59,059 bases of DNA, from contig JAJDEN010000031.1 in NCBI GenBank assembly GCA_029259775.1, positions 1 to 59,059 of the forward strand, given 5' to 3'. This DNA comes from Planctomycetota bacterium (GTDB lineage: Bacteria; Planctomycetota; PLA2; JAEUHO01). Within the stretch, counting starts at the first letter, position 1; every line of letters begins with the position of its first letter. This document shows positions 18,034 through 26,864 of this stretch, piece by piece. The notes beneath the pieces were generated by a model, which had not been told where the DNA came from, did no database searches, and saw only the letters and a list, made by a program, of their open reading frames with translations. The translations under genes and the position numbers were made by a program.

Positions 18034-18152
18034 CGCCAGGGGCGTTGCAGACGATCGCGCGCCGGGGTCCAGAGTCGCGCTCTGCTCGCCAGGTGGAGCC
18101 ACGCGGCACACACAGGGAGGCCGCCACGCCCGCCAAAGATCAGCACACAGGC

Positions 18153-19844
18153 ATGTCCGCATCCACGCGACTTCTCGACGCGTTGGTCGGGAGCGCCCTG
18201 ACCGGTCGCGGTGAGTGGCGCTTGCGGCTCAGGTGCCACGGGCCACACAGCACGGAGCAGACCCGCTTCCTGAAGGATGTCAGGGACCTCAGCGTCGTCC
18301 TCCCCGAGATGTCGGGGGAGGAGTCCAAGGGCGCCGTCCGCGTCGAAGCGCAGATCCATCCGCACGCTCCCGGCGCCTTCCGGACTCCGGGCTGCGATTC
18401 ATTCCATGCCGCGACCTGCCTCTCGGTGGGGGTTCACCTCCCGCGGCTGTTCTCCCGCGGCGAGCCCCTCTTCGACCCGGCGTTGCTCGGCGCTGATGGC
18501 CACGTGCTCCCGGGAGCGCTCGGGGCTGGGGGGATGCAACGCGCGCGGCGCTTCGCCGTCGATCACGCCCGCCACTTGGTGTTCACTCCGTCGGCGGCGC
18601 TGGCCTCCTACGACACTCTCTACCTGTTCTTCCTTCTGAAGCAGCCTCGGTCGATGCTCGAGCGCGACAAGGATCTCATCGAGAGGGTCCAGGGGCAGTT
18701 GGCCCAGCTCGTCCATGGTGCGTACCCGCGGAAGATCGGGAGCTGGATCCCGCTTCCGATGCTTCAGTCGACCGGCGGCAAGCGCATTGCAAGCTCACGG
18801 CTTCTGTGGGCACGCGGCGATGTCGTCCACTCTCTCGAGAGGCTCGACGCGTGGACCCGCGCTGTCGGGCCGGACAGAGAGGTCAGCGCGATTGCAGGAT
18901 CCAGCGGGAAGCAGGCCCCGGGCGGAGCGCCCGAGATGAGGCTTCGCACGCTGATGGACGACTACGAGTTGGCCGACCTGGATCTGCCCCCGGCGCTGAG
19001 GCAGCTCGTCGCCGCCGGCAGTTGCTCCGGCCAGATCATGGTCCTCGACGAACTTCCTCTCCTCGTTGAGGCGATGGCCTGCGCCCGGTATGGGTTCGAG
19101 GATGTGCGGCTCGTCGTGGCAGACTCCCGCTTCCCCTTGTCCTTCTCCGCACGGATCGGGCCCGCGCACAAACAGGGTTTGGCGCTCCGCTTCAGGAACG
19201 CTCTGCGCGCCGCCAGCACGGCCCACCCTGTGCGTCTTCCGTACGGAATCACACGTATCAGACTGCTTTCGGATGGCGACGATCGAACTGCAGATCGCTA
19301 CGTGGTGGAGGGCGGTACCAAGCGAGCGCCATTCCAACTGGAGGTGAGCCACGACGTGTTCATCTCTGCCCGGCGGTTCCATCGCGCGCTCGCTAGCCAC
19401 CTGAGGTCGTTCCCGTACCGCGTGCTGCAGGAAGTGTGGGAGCAGGTCGTCCTTCGGCGCGGTCTGCGCGATCCCCGAGTCCGCCTCCGGCCACGCGCGC
19501 GCCCAGAGAAGGCCGAGGTGCCGCTCGCAGAGCGGATCGCGAGGTTTGCGTCGGAGGCGAAGCCTCTCGAGTTTGGGTTCTGGGAGTCGGGGGACCCGAT
19601 CCCCTGGCCCGTGCTGCGGGACGGCCAGGTTGTCTTTCGTCTCGCGGCACTGCGCGAGCAGCTGGCCCGCGAGATCAACGGTCCTGTGCCCAGACGCGGT
19701 GAGGTCACCGCCGCCGTGCGCGCGGCCGGCGGTGCGCCATTCGGCGCCATGCGCTTCGGGAAGCAGGTGATCCGGGTGTGGACGCTGCCGTACCCAGGGC
19801 GCTCACAGGCACCGGCGCCGGGGCGTGGGGGGGCGCCTGCATGA
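18153..19844 (+). CDS. Accessory protein, possible divergent primase-like
   Basis: 563 residues from ATG 18153 (the frame is open to 17973, but the upstream part is low-complexity Arg-rich translation). Residues about 115-200 have the order of elements seen in archaeo-eukaryotic primases of mobile elements: an Asp-containing strand (FAVDHARH), then a strand with TLYLFFLL preceding a helix, and then IPLPM, like the 'RLPG' strand. The canonical DxD metal pair and the SxH motif are not clearly present, so it may be inactive or unrelated. The C-terminal third is basic with helical segments. It follows two HTH genes and ends before a block of GTTAC repeats. I do not assign a function. Confidence 0.5.
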   Translation: MSASTRLLDALVGSALTGRGEWRLRLRCHGPHSTEQTRFLKDVRDLSVVLPEMSGEESKGAVRVEAQIHPHAPGAFRTPGCDSFHAATCLSVGVHLPRLFSRGEPLFDPALLGADGHVLPGALGAGGMQRARRFAVDHARHLVFTPSAALASYDTLYLFFLLKQPRSMLERDKDLIERVQGQLAQLVHGAYPRKIGSWIPLPMLQSTGGKRIASSRLLWARGDVVHSLERLDAWTRAVGPDREVSAIAGSSGKQAPGGAPEMRLRTLMDDYELADLDLPPALRQLVAAGSCSGQIMVLDELPLLVEAMACARYGFEDVRLVVADSRFPLSFSARIGPAHKQGLALRFRNALRAASTAHPVRLPYGITRIRLLSDGDDRTADRYVVEGGTKRAPFQLEVSHDVFISARRFHRALASHLRSFPYRVLQEVWEQVVLRRGLRDPRVRLRPRARPEKAEVPLAERIARFASEAKPLEFGFWESGDPIPWPVLRDGQVVFRLAALREQLAREINGPVPRRGEVTAAVRAAGGAPFGAMRFGKQVIRVWTLPYPGRSQAPAPGRGGAPA

Positions 19845-19861
19845 GCAATCCCAGCTGGAAG

Positions 19862-19951
19862 CGTTACACGATGCCGGAGTGTTACGCCGCATGAAATGGA
19901 CCGACGAGGTCCTCTGTCGTGCGCGAGGTAACGCCGGGAGTGTTACGGCGC
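19862..19951. repeat. Cluster of GTTAC-containing repeats
   Basis: Four GTTAC units occur within about 85 bases: GCGTTAC near 19861, AGTGTTACG at 19878-19886, its inverted form GTAACGC at 19928, and AGTGTTACG at 19939-19947. The two long units share CCGG(G)AGTGTTACG followed by a GC-rich palindrome arm. The cluster is in the gap right after the accessory ORF and may be a protein-binding site (operator or iteron-like). Confidence 0.4.
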
Positions 19952-19990
19952 ACCCAGTGAGGCGCCGAACGCTTCCGCTTTGCGGGGAAA

Positions 19991-20009
19991 ACGGAAAGCG
20001 CCTTTCCGT
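19991..20009. terminator. Perfect 8-bp hairpin, terminator-like
   Basis: ACGGAAAG (19991-19998) pairs with CTTTCCGT (20002-20009) around loop CGC. It lies between the accessory ORF ending at 19844 and the secreted protein at 20253. There is no T-run after it, so it would be an atypical terminator; a regulatory inverted repeat is the alternative. Confidence 0.4.
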
Positions 20010-20252
20010 CTACATTGGCACCAAGTTCCGAGAACGGCCCCAGAGACCGTGTTCTTCAGCCGTACGCCGTTTCCGCCTACCCGGGAACTCGGAAGCCCGC
20101 TCCGGCAGTCGACGGTGCCTGGCGATCAAGACAGCCAGGAGATCCGTCACCGGCACAGGCCCGCTGCGGGGGAGCGGTCCCCGCTGGGACCGACCATGGT
20201 CTGGCACACCGGACCGCGCTCCGGTCGGTACCCTGGACAGCGGAGGGCCCGC

Positions 20253-21809
20253 ATGCGCATCGCTCTGGCATTGGCGATGACCGTAGCTCTTCTCTTGGTT
20301 CCAACTGTCTTCTGGTCTCATGCACACGACCACGAGCGCGGCAGGGCTGACCCGGTTCACACGGAGGGCAGACGCGGCCCTCGCTTGGAAGGTCGCCCCC
20401 GCTCGCTGGAGGCCAGCCGGATCTCCGGGTTCCGCGGCGCGTCCAGCTCGGGAAGCCAGCCTGCGCGCGGCGATTCTGAAGCGTGGATCTGCCGCGGGAC
20501 CGTACGGACTCCGGCCGGCTCACCCATAGCTGATGCCAACGTGGTGATCTCGTGGTCTGGCGAAGAGGTCGCCACCGTGCCATGCGACCGCCAGGGGCGG
20601 TTCGCGCATGAGCTTGCGGCGTTGAGGGAACTCAGCCCGTTGACGCGTCGCAGCAAGAGCCTCACGGTCCGCGCCGTCGCGCCAGGACATGGTCCCCATC
20701 AGGATCAAGTCCGGGTATTGGAGAACGGAGACGTCGTCGTTCCGGACTACCGAAGCCCGAGGTTCCCGGCGCGCGCGAAGTTTAGCTTCCCCAGAACTGG
20801 CTCCCTTTGCTCCGACTTGTTTCTCGTGCGAGCGGCGGTGCTCGTCGGACGCGCAGTCACACCCACCGGGGAACCCGTTGGTGGCGCCGCCGTCGTCTTG
20901 ACCGCCACTGATGACACTACTCATCGGGACAACTACGTGGCGTGTACGGAAGCCGATGGCTCGTTCCTGATCGCGGTCCAGCGACTCGGCCCGTACATGC
21001 TGACCGTGACGCACGTCGATCACGGTTCTGCTCGAATCGAGAGAGTGTCACCGAAGGCCGCGAACGAGACTCGGAGCCTAGATCTAGTGTTGCGGGGCGA
21101 GGAGTACCTCGAGGGTGTCGTCGAACATGCCGACCTGGGGCCAGTGTGGGACTTGCTTGTCGTGGCGCGCGAGGCAAGCACCACGCGGGGGATGACGCAG
21201 GGCTTCCACGCACCGCTGCCCTGCTTCGACGACCTTGTCCGGGACGAGGCAATCGCGCGGACACGGACGAACGCCAACGGGGCATTCCGCATCCCCCTAC
21301 GAGTACACGAGGGACCGTGGACTCCCCCCCCGGCAAAGTGGTGGGGTGTGGGACTGGGAATCCAGTACGCGGAAGGGCTGATCCTTGTTCCCGTAGGCCC
21401 GCACGCCCCTGGCGCGCGCGGGATCAACTTGAAGGTCCGCGGGCATTTCCTCCGCATCCGTGTGGTGGATGCTCGCGGTGACCGCGTTCATGATGTCCGC
21501 GTTCGTGCGCGTCGCCTGCACAGCGGCAGCCACCGCCCCTCGGGATCGGCGCCGGCAACCGAGCAAGAGGGCGGGAACGCGGAAGCCCTTCTCCTTGATC
21601 CGATTCGAACCGGGGCCGCCGTTGAGGTCCTCCTTCCGCATGGCAGCACATGGCTCCTCACCGCGGACACGGAGGGCGGCGAGTGCTCTCGGCGACGCGT
21701 GGAGATCCCGGTGAATGAAATCCGTTCGGACGTACTTCTCGTGATGCGAGAGGTCGAGTCGATCGCGGGCAAGGCGCCAGACATGGGCGCGGATCGGAAC
21801 GGCCGCTAG
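20253..21809 (+). CDS. Secreted carboxypeptidase-regulatory-like repeat protein
   Basis: 518 residues from ATG 20253 with CGGAGGG just upstream. A signal peptide covers about residues 1-22. The rest contains several beta-sandwich units of the carboxypeptidase-regulatory-like type: each starts with G-V/A-T-TG-P--GA-V-----G and ends with TEADGSF or TNANGAF plus a beta strand (about residues 85-140, 200-270, 285-360 and 390-470). Such domains are non-enzymatic structural or binding modules. The sigma-factor fusion at 54868 carries the same type of module. It lies at the right end of the accessory segment, but its composition resembles the host. Confidence 0.7.
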   Translation: MRIALALAMTVALLLVPTVFWSHAHDHERGRADPVHTEGRRGPRLEGRPRSLEASRISGFRGASSSGSQPARGDSEAWICRGTVRTPAGSPIADANVVISWSGEEVATVPCDRQGRFAHELAALRELSPLTRRSKSLTVRAVAPGHGPHQDQVRVLENGDVVVPDYRSPRFPARAKFSFPRTGSLCSDLFLVRAAVLVGRAVTPTGEPVGGAAVVLTATDDTTHRDNYVACTEADGSFLIAVQRLGPYMLTVTHVDHGSARIERVSPKAANETRSLDLVLRGEEYLEGVVEHADLGPVWDLLVVAREASTTRGMTQGFHAPLPCFDDLVRDEAIARTRTNANGAFRIPLRVHEGPWTPPPAKWWGVGLGIQYAEGLILVPVGPHAPGARGINLKVRGHFLRIRVVDARGDRVHDVRVRARRLHSGSHRPSGSAPATEQEGGNAEALLLDPIRTGAAVEVLLPHGSTWLLTADTEGGECSRRRVEIPVNEIRSDVLLVMREVESIAGKAPDMGADRNGR

Positions 21810-21901
21810 GGCCTGCCTGTCGCCGCCTGCATCATGGAGCGCCCGGCAGGCAAGACCGGCGGTCGCAGGTTTGAACTTGCGCACGCAAGCTCGACAACCT
21901 G

Positions 21902-21935
21902 GGGGGCTCTGGTTCGAGTCCAGTTGCGCCCACCA
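21902..21935 (+). tRNA. tRNA 3' fragment (T arm, acceptor and CCA)
   Basis: TCTGG-TTCGAGT-CCAGT forms a T arm (4 pairs plus one T-T mismatch), followed by acceptor strand TGCGCCC, A and an encoded CCA at 21933-21935. No matching 5' part (GGGCGCA, D arm, anticodon arm) can be folded upstream. It differs from the tRNA-Met halves. It is probably another insertion scar, 182 bases before the kinase operon. The amino-acid identity cannot be told. Confidence 0.5.
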
Positions 21936-22116
21936 CCTCTATTCGGGTCTCGTTGCCGCTCTTCAACTCGTCTGCTGCGATTCACGTCTCCGTCGTTGGA
22001 CGCTCCACCTCGCAGGCAGATGCCGCGGGAAGGCCCACCATCTTCACGAGGAGCTGCCTGCGTTTGACCCTTAGCGACGGCCCCTGTATCTAGTTGTCCG
22101 GGGGAATCGGAGTCAC

Positions 22117-23502
22117 ATGAATCGCGAAGAGGCCGAGAGGTTCTCCGCTGAGCTCAGCGGGACCAAGATCGATGGCTGGGAGCTTGAGAAGCCGATCGGC
22201 AGCGGAAAGACAGCTGTCGTGTTTCGTGCGCGGCGCGGCGATGAGCTTGCGGCACTAAAGGTCTATCACCCCGAGCTCACGCCGGACAGTCAGACGCGCG
22301 CGGAGCTTGAGCAGCGCATCGAGCGCCAGGTCGAACTTTCCAAAGCTCCGCACAAACATCTGGTCGCGATCCATGGAGGGGGAAGGAGCGAGTCGACGTC
22401 GCTCTACTACCTCGTGATGGAGTTCATCGACGCGCCGAACCTGGGCGAGCTCGTACCGGAGTTTTCCCGCGACAAGATCCGCCATGTGATCGGCGCAGTC
22501 GCCGCGGCCGCGAAACATCTTGAAGAGAACGGCCTTGCTCACCGCGACATCAAGCCGGAGAACGTCTGTGTCGCTCCCGACTACGGGCGGGTGGTCCTCC
22601 TAGACCTGGGCGTAGTCCGTCCGATCTCCGCGGAAGGAGAGGTGACTGACCAGAGCGATGTCCGGCCGTTCCTGGGAACGCTGCGCTACAGCCCGCCTGA
22701 GTTCCTGCTGCGGGAAGAGACTGACTCCATGGAGGGGTGGCGCGCGGTCACGTTCTATCAACTTGGGGGGATCCTCCACGACATGATCATGCGCAGAGTG
22801 CTGTTCGAGGGGCACAGCACCCCGTACGCGCGCCTTGTTCGAGCTGTTCAAGACGAGACGCCTAAGTTTGAGGGGGCTGACGTCGAGAGCGATCTGCTCG
22901 ACCTTGCGCGCAACTGCCTCGTCAAGGATCCGGTCCTTCGCGAGAAGCTCGTGTCTTGGGGCGACTTTGACGAGCGCCCGGCCGAGGAGCCGTCGACAGC
23001 GACCCGCCTCAGGATTCGTAGGAGAATCGAACGTCAGGCGCAGGTACAAGTGCAGGCATCGTTGGGCGCTGATCCGAGCGGCGATCGACGTGCGAAGCAG
23101 AGAGAGCTGGAGAAGCTGACCCGCGAACTCGACCTCGCGATCTGCAACGCGTGCGCGAGTGACGTCGAGTGCTTCCATCCACGTGAGATTCGCAGCTCCT
23201 CGCCTCGATCAGGCGACGATGTGGTCACGATCGAGGTCCTCTTTCCCCCGACCAGCTCTCGGACCACGCGGACGGCTATATCCGTGGAATACCGGCTGAG
23301 GCTGATCGACTTCGAGGCGAGGGCCGTCGAAGTGCGGTGTGCCGTCCACTATGGCGATCACGGGGAGTGGGACGATGCTGCCGCCAGCGGGGTCTTCCTC
23401 GGGGTCTTCAGTGGCGAGTCTCTGGAAACAGCACTGGAGGAGAGCCTCTTCACCGCGCTTGACGGAGCCGAGTGGATCGAGGCTCCAGAGAGTGAGAACT
23501 AG
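22117..23502 (+). CDS. Ser/Thr protein kinase, first gene of a three-gene operon
   Basis: A 461-residue soluble protein. Residues about 20-280 are a Hanks-type kinase: glycine loop IGSGKTAVVF, ATP-binding Lys48 (AALKVY), catalytic HRDIKPEN with Asp144, metal-binding DLG with Asp163 (instead of DFG), and SPPE in the activation segment. All essential residues are present. It lacks the membrane span and PASTA repeats of housekeeping bacterial kinases. Residues about 300-461 have a basic linker and a domain of strands and helices I do not recognise. The stop (23500-23502) abuts the helicase start at 23503, so translation is coupled. The sets known for kinase-containing anti-phage systems do not include this gene order as far as I know. 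Confidence 0.85.
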   Translation: MNREEAERFSAELSGTKIDGWELEKPIGSGKTAVVFRARRGDELAALKVYHPELTPDSQTRAELEQRIERQVELSKAPHKHLVAIHGGGRSESTSLYYLVMEFIDAPNLGELVPEFSRDKIRHVIGAVAAAAKHLEENGLAHRDIKPENVCVAPDYGRVVLLDLGVVRPISAEGEVTDQSDVRPFLGTLRYSPPEFLLREETDSMEGWRAVTFYQLGGILHDMIMRRVLFEGHSTPYARLVRAVQDETPKFEGADVESDLLDLARNCLVKDPVLREKLVSWGDFDERPAEEPSTATRLRIRRRIERQAQVQVQASLGADPSGDRRAKQRELEKLTRELDLAICNACASDVECFHPREIRSSSPRSGDDVVTIEVLFPPTSSRTTRTAISVEYRLRLIDFEARAVEVRCAVHYGDHGEWDDAAASGVFLGVFSGESLETALEESLFTALDGAEWIEAPESEN

Positions 23503-24654
23503 ATGAACGATAGTTGGTGGGTCAAGCCCGAGAGCCTTGATGATGCGCAGAAGGAGGTGATCGCGCTTCCCGAAGGTGGCAGCTACCTCGTCACCGGCCC
23601 GCCCGGATCAGGCAAGAGCAACTTGGTGCTGCTGAGAGCAACGCACCTTGCGCGAGCCGGAAGACCTAACGTGATGATCGTGGTCTTCAATCGCTTGCTT
23701 CGTGACTTCCTTGAGGCGGGGCGCGCGAACTACCCATTCAGGCCGGATCGGATCGTTACATGCGTTGGGTGGTTTTCGAGGCTCCTTCGGGAGCACGGAC
23801 TTCCAGTCCCCGACGTACAGGACTTTAGCGACCTGCGGAGGGAGCTCGCAGTGCAGGTCAAGAGCGCCCTGGATGACGGGACGATTCCGCGCGTTGCCCA
23901 GGTGGTCCTCCTTGATGAGGCCCAAGACTACCTCCCTGAGGAGATCGAGCTCTTCACAAGGCTCGGAACACATCTGTTCGCGGTCGCAGATTCTCACCAG
24001 AGGATCTATGAAGACCACGACGTTGTCGCCACGTTGGAGGGCCTAGCAGACCGCAGCATTGAACTGCCCTACCACTACCGGAACGGAAGGAAGATCTGCC
24101 AGTTCGCGGATTCGATTGGCGCGAGCATGCCGAATCACACACCTCTTCTTCCGATGTCGCAGTACCAAGAGGCGCCGCTCCCCTCGACCGTCGACGGCCA
24201 CGACAGCGCCCAGCAGGCTGAGCTCATTCTTGAGCGACTCCGGGTTCAAGTAAGGGCATACCCTGGCGAGATGCTCGGGGTGCTGTGTCCAAGGAACAGC
24301 GAGGCGGTCGCGATGGCGGAGTTCCTCTCAAGCAGTGAGCTATCTGATCGGTGTGTGCGACGCGGTCGGGACGATGGCTACGAGGCTCTGTCCGAGGACT
24401 CGATCTGTATCGCGACAATTCACGCCGCCAAAGGCCTCGAGTTCAGAGCTGTGCATCTGGCCGGAATGGAGCACATTGCCAAGCACAGGGGGCGCCAGAA
24501 GCGGCTTACGTACGTCGGCGCGACTCGCGCCAAGACCGCGCTAAATGTGTACTACTCTCGTCGCGTTCCAGGCTACGTTGAGGAAGCGTTGGCAGCTACG
24601 AAGCCGCCTCCTGAGCCCCCGGACCTCAGCGATCTGTTCTCCAAGGAGTCGTGA
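23503..24654 (+). CDS. Minimal UvrD/Rep-like SF1 helicase
   Basis: A 383-residue protein with the full SF1A motif set: Walker A GPPGSGKS (32-39), Walker B LLDEAQD (136-142), motif III FAVADSHQRIY, motif IV-like YHYRNGRKI, motif V TIHAAKGLE (about 306-314) and motif VI TYVGATRAK (about 336-344). UvrD and Rep are about 670-720 residues; here the 1B and 2B insertions are mostly absent, leaving the two RecA cores. The protein should be an ATP-driven DNA translocase or helicase, or a nucleic-acid sensor. It is the middle gene of the operon: zero spacing from the kinase and a 1-base stop/start overlap with the next gene. Confidence 0.88.
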   Translation: MNDSWWVKPESLDDAQKEVIALPEGGSYLVTGPPGSGKSNLVLLRATHLARAGRPNVMIVVFNRLLRDFLEAGRANYPFRPDRIVTCVGWFSRLLREHGLPVPDVQDFSDLRRELAVQVKSALDDGTIPRVAQVVLLDEAQDYLPEEIELFTRLGTHLFAVADSHQRIYEDHDVVATLEGLADRSIELPYHYRNGRKICQFADSIGASMPNHTPLLPMSQYQEAPLPSTVDGHDSAQQAELILERLRVQVRAYPGEMLGVLCPRNSEAVAMAEFLSSSELSDRCVRRGRDDGYEALSEDSICIATIHAAKGLEFRAVHLAGMEHIAKHRGRQKRLTYVGATRAKTALNVYYSRRVPGYVEEALAATKPPPEPPDLSDLFSKES

Positions 24655-26048
24655 TGTGGGCGCTATCGGCGAATCGCAGACTCCTCCTTGAAGTCCTCGG
24701 CTCCGAGCACTCAAGCTCTTCGGCATCGTCTACCTCATCGAGAGCCAAGAAGGTCGAGAAGCTCCCCACGTTCCAGGAGGAACTCGCTTTGCTCTGGCCG
24801 CGTGTCTCGGATCCGGCGTCGGAGCCACCGACTGCGATCGCGGTTCGAGACGGCGCGCTCGGCGAGTTTCTGGGTTGGAGTGCGACCTATCTTCCGGAGT
24901 TCGGAGCGCTTTCCGGCTACTTCCGAGTCGCACCTAGACGAGAGATTCAGCAGGCGCTCGGCTCGGCAACGACGCCAGGTCTGGGCGAATGGAACGGGGC
25001 AGCCGTCGGGCTCATCTTCGGCGAGATCATGGCCAGCACGACCCACGCGCGCGCGGAGGTTCTGTCTCCGGTCCTTTGCTCCACAGCAGCGTCGTTCGCC
25101 ATGGCGCGGGGCTTGGCACTTGCCTACCCGGCAGATCTCGTCATCGGAATCACCGACAGCTGGGCTGACGTTCGTAGAGCGTCCCAGCAACGGGAGCGTG
25201 CGCTAGATCTTGCAAGCATCCGCAGTGCATGGGGGGCGCTGCTCGTGGCATCCGGAACCGCTCGCTCTGACTCGCTGTTCGCGGTCGAGAGCGACGATGT
25301 GTTCGGGGCGGCGCTAGGCCAGATTCGAACGACTGGCAGAGTCTCGGACCGGCTGTGGTCGGAGCTGACGGGAAGCGCACCGAGTCTTGCGACGGCGCAC
25401 GAGGCCATGACTCAGTCTCGCGAAGCGCGGGTTCGGTGGCTTGACGACAGTCTGGAGGGACTAGTGAGAGCCGGCGGGTCATCTCCGACGCTTGCGGCGT
25501 TCCTCGTAGGGTACACACTGGCCCAACTGGCTCCGTCGAGCTTCCGCATGCTTGACTTGGTGGAGTCCGCGCTTGAGCGCGCACCTGGGAGCGCGATCTG
25601 GTACGGGGCCGTTTCCGGAGTTCTTGAACCTCGTGAGATGCTCCGCATTGGTGGCGGGCTCGGATACCGCCTTCTGCGGGACCTGCTGCGCCACGAGCCG
25701 CTACTCTCCCGGCCTTCATCAGATATCTGCGCCGCCGAGTTCCTGACTCTGTCACAGACCGAGTCGTCATCGATGTCGATCGTACAAGCCAATCCTGGGC
25801 GCCTGCAAGTTGAGCTGCTTCCGTGCGTCTCCACAACTCTGAGCTGGTCTCAGGGGCGCTCGGAGAGCAAGAGGGAGGCGAGCGTGGATGATCTTGATCG
25901 TGTTCGGTCACTGCTGATGCGCGCGAGGAGCGATATCGAGCGGATCGGCGCGGAGCTGGACGTCGATCTCGGTCCGAAAAGGGCGAAGAAGCGAGCACCA
26001 AAGCGGAAGGCGGCGAAGGAGAAGTCGAAGCGTCGGAAGCGCTCCTAG
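24654..26048 (+). CDS. Third gene of kinase-helicase operon, unknown family, basic tail
   Basis: 464 residues from ATG 24654, which overlaps the helicase TGA by one base and has AAGGAG six bases upstream (a GTG at 24651 is also possible). A Ser-rich stretch follows the N-terminus. The body is an Ala/Leu-rich helical protein without recognised motifs; the segment near residues 130-170 contains SFAMARGLALAYPADL. The last 30 residues are mainly Lys and Arg, which suggests contact with nucleic acid. I see no nuclease, protease or transmembrane signature. As the only unrecognised component, it is the natural candidate for the effector or the kinase substrate. Confidence 0.8.
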   Translation: MWALSANRRLLLEVLGSEHSSSSASSTSSRAKKVEKLPTFQEELALLWPRVSDPASEPPTAIAVRDGALGEFLGWSATYLPEFGALSGYFRVAPRREIQQALGSATTPGLGEWNGAAVGLIFGEIMASTTHARAEVLSPVLCSTAASFAMARGLALAYPADLVIGITDSWADVRRASQQRERALDLASIRSAWGALLVASGTARSDSLFAVESDDVFGAALGQIRTTGRVSDRLWSELTGSAPSLATAHEAMTQSREARVRWLDDSLEGLVRAGGSSPTLAAFLVGYTLAQLAPSSFRMLDLVESALERAPGSAIWYGAVSGVLEPREMLRIGGGLGYRLLRDLLRHEPLLSRPSSDICAAEFLTLSQTESSSMSIVQANPGRLQVELLPCVSTTLSWSQGRSESKREASVDDLDRVRSLLMRARSDIERIGAELDVDLGPKRAKKRAPKRKAAKEKSKRRKRS

Positions 26049-26864
26049 CCGCCCTCGACCCTCGCCTGTCCTAAGGAGGACTTCGACGATCGCGCTCCAC
26101 AGGTCGGCGCGCTGCACTCAGCAACGCAGCAGACCTTCGATCAGACGGCCGCGCAGCTCAGCCTCATCAATAGGCACAGCTGACGGCGCAGTTGTCCGCG
26201 CGACCCGGAGCCCGGTTCCTAGCAGCTTACTGAGTCTCGGCGTCCATCCCGACAAGCTGCGAGCCCCTGGGCGGACAAGGCGGCAGACACGATGGTCGCG
26301 GCCTACTCCTCAAGTCCTTGCTGGGGCTCAGCTCCAGGCGGACGACTCCCGGCATGCCCCGCCGGAAGCCGCTCCTACGCTTGGGCTCGGCGACTTCGTC
26401 GCCTGCCCCAAGCTCCGTAGTCCCCTTGCGGGGACCCCTCGCCTGCCCTCTCTCCTCGCTCGCCCTTCTCCGGCTCCGGGCCGGCCCAAGGGAAAGAGCG
26501 ATTTCAACAGGGGTTTCTCGCCTTCAGCACGAGAGCAATACGTCGAGGGAGACGACCCTGTACGCAACCGCTGAAGGCCAGAGTCCGGCGCCCAGCTCGT
26601 GATCGGATGCCGTTGGACCGAGCGTCGGCGCTGGCCATCGCGGGTAGCGGCGGGCGCCTTCCGAGGTTCAACGGCCTACAAGTACTTGCCTCAAACGCGG
26701 CAAGTTGACGGCTCGCGGGCCCCGAGCGACGTCCAGCGGCCAGCCTAGCCATCCCTTAATGGAATCTCGGGAGGCCATCGAAACGTGTGGTAGGGTTTCG
26801 CCGATGTGCCGGCAGGGGGTCCGCTCGGACCGCACGGTGCAGCACGGAGGAAGAGCACATTTCC
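26049..26864. other. Intergenic region upstream of metal cassette A
   Basis: About 815 bases with no supportable gene; short frames here have poor composition. An inverted repeat CGAAAC (26779-26784) / GTTTCG (26795-26800) with a 10-base spacer lies 65 bases before the His-rich gene and could be an operator for cassette A. No promoter hexamers are convincing. Confidence 0.45.

Noticed and set aside
21859..21935. Complete tRNA ending in the encoded CCA
   Set aside because: GGTCGCA at 21861 could almost serve as acceptor strand, but neither a D arm nor an anticodon arm can be folded between it and the T arm.
26318..26602. 94-codon plus-strand frame before cassette A
   Set aside because: Pro/Ser/Arg-rich translation without start signal or domain; typical of non-coding GC-rich DNA.
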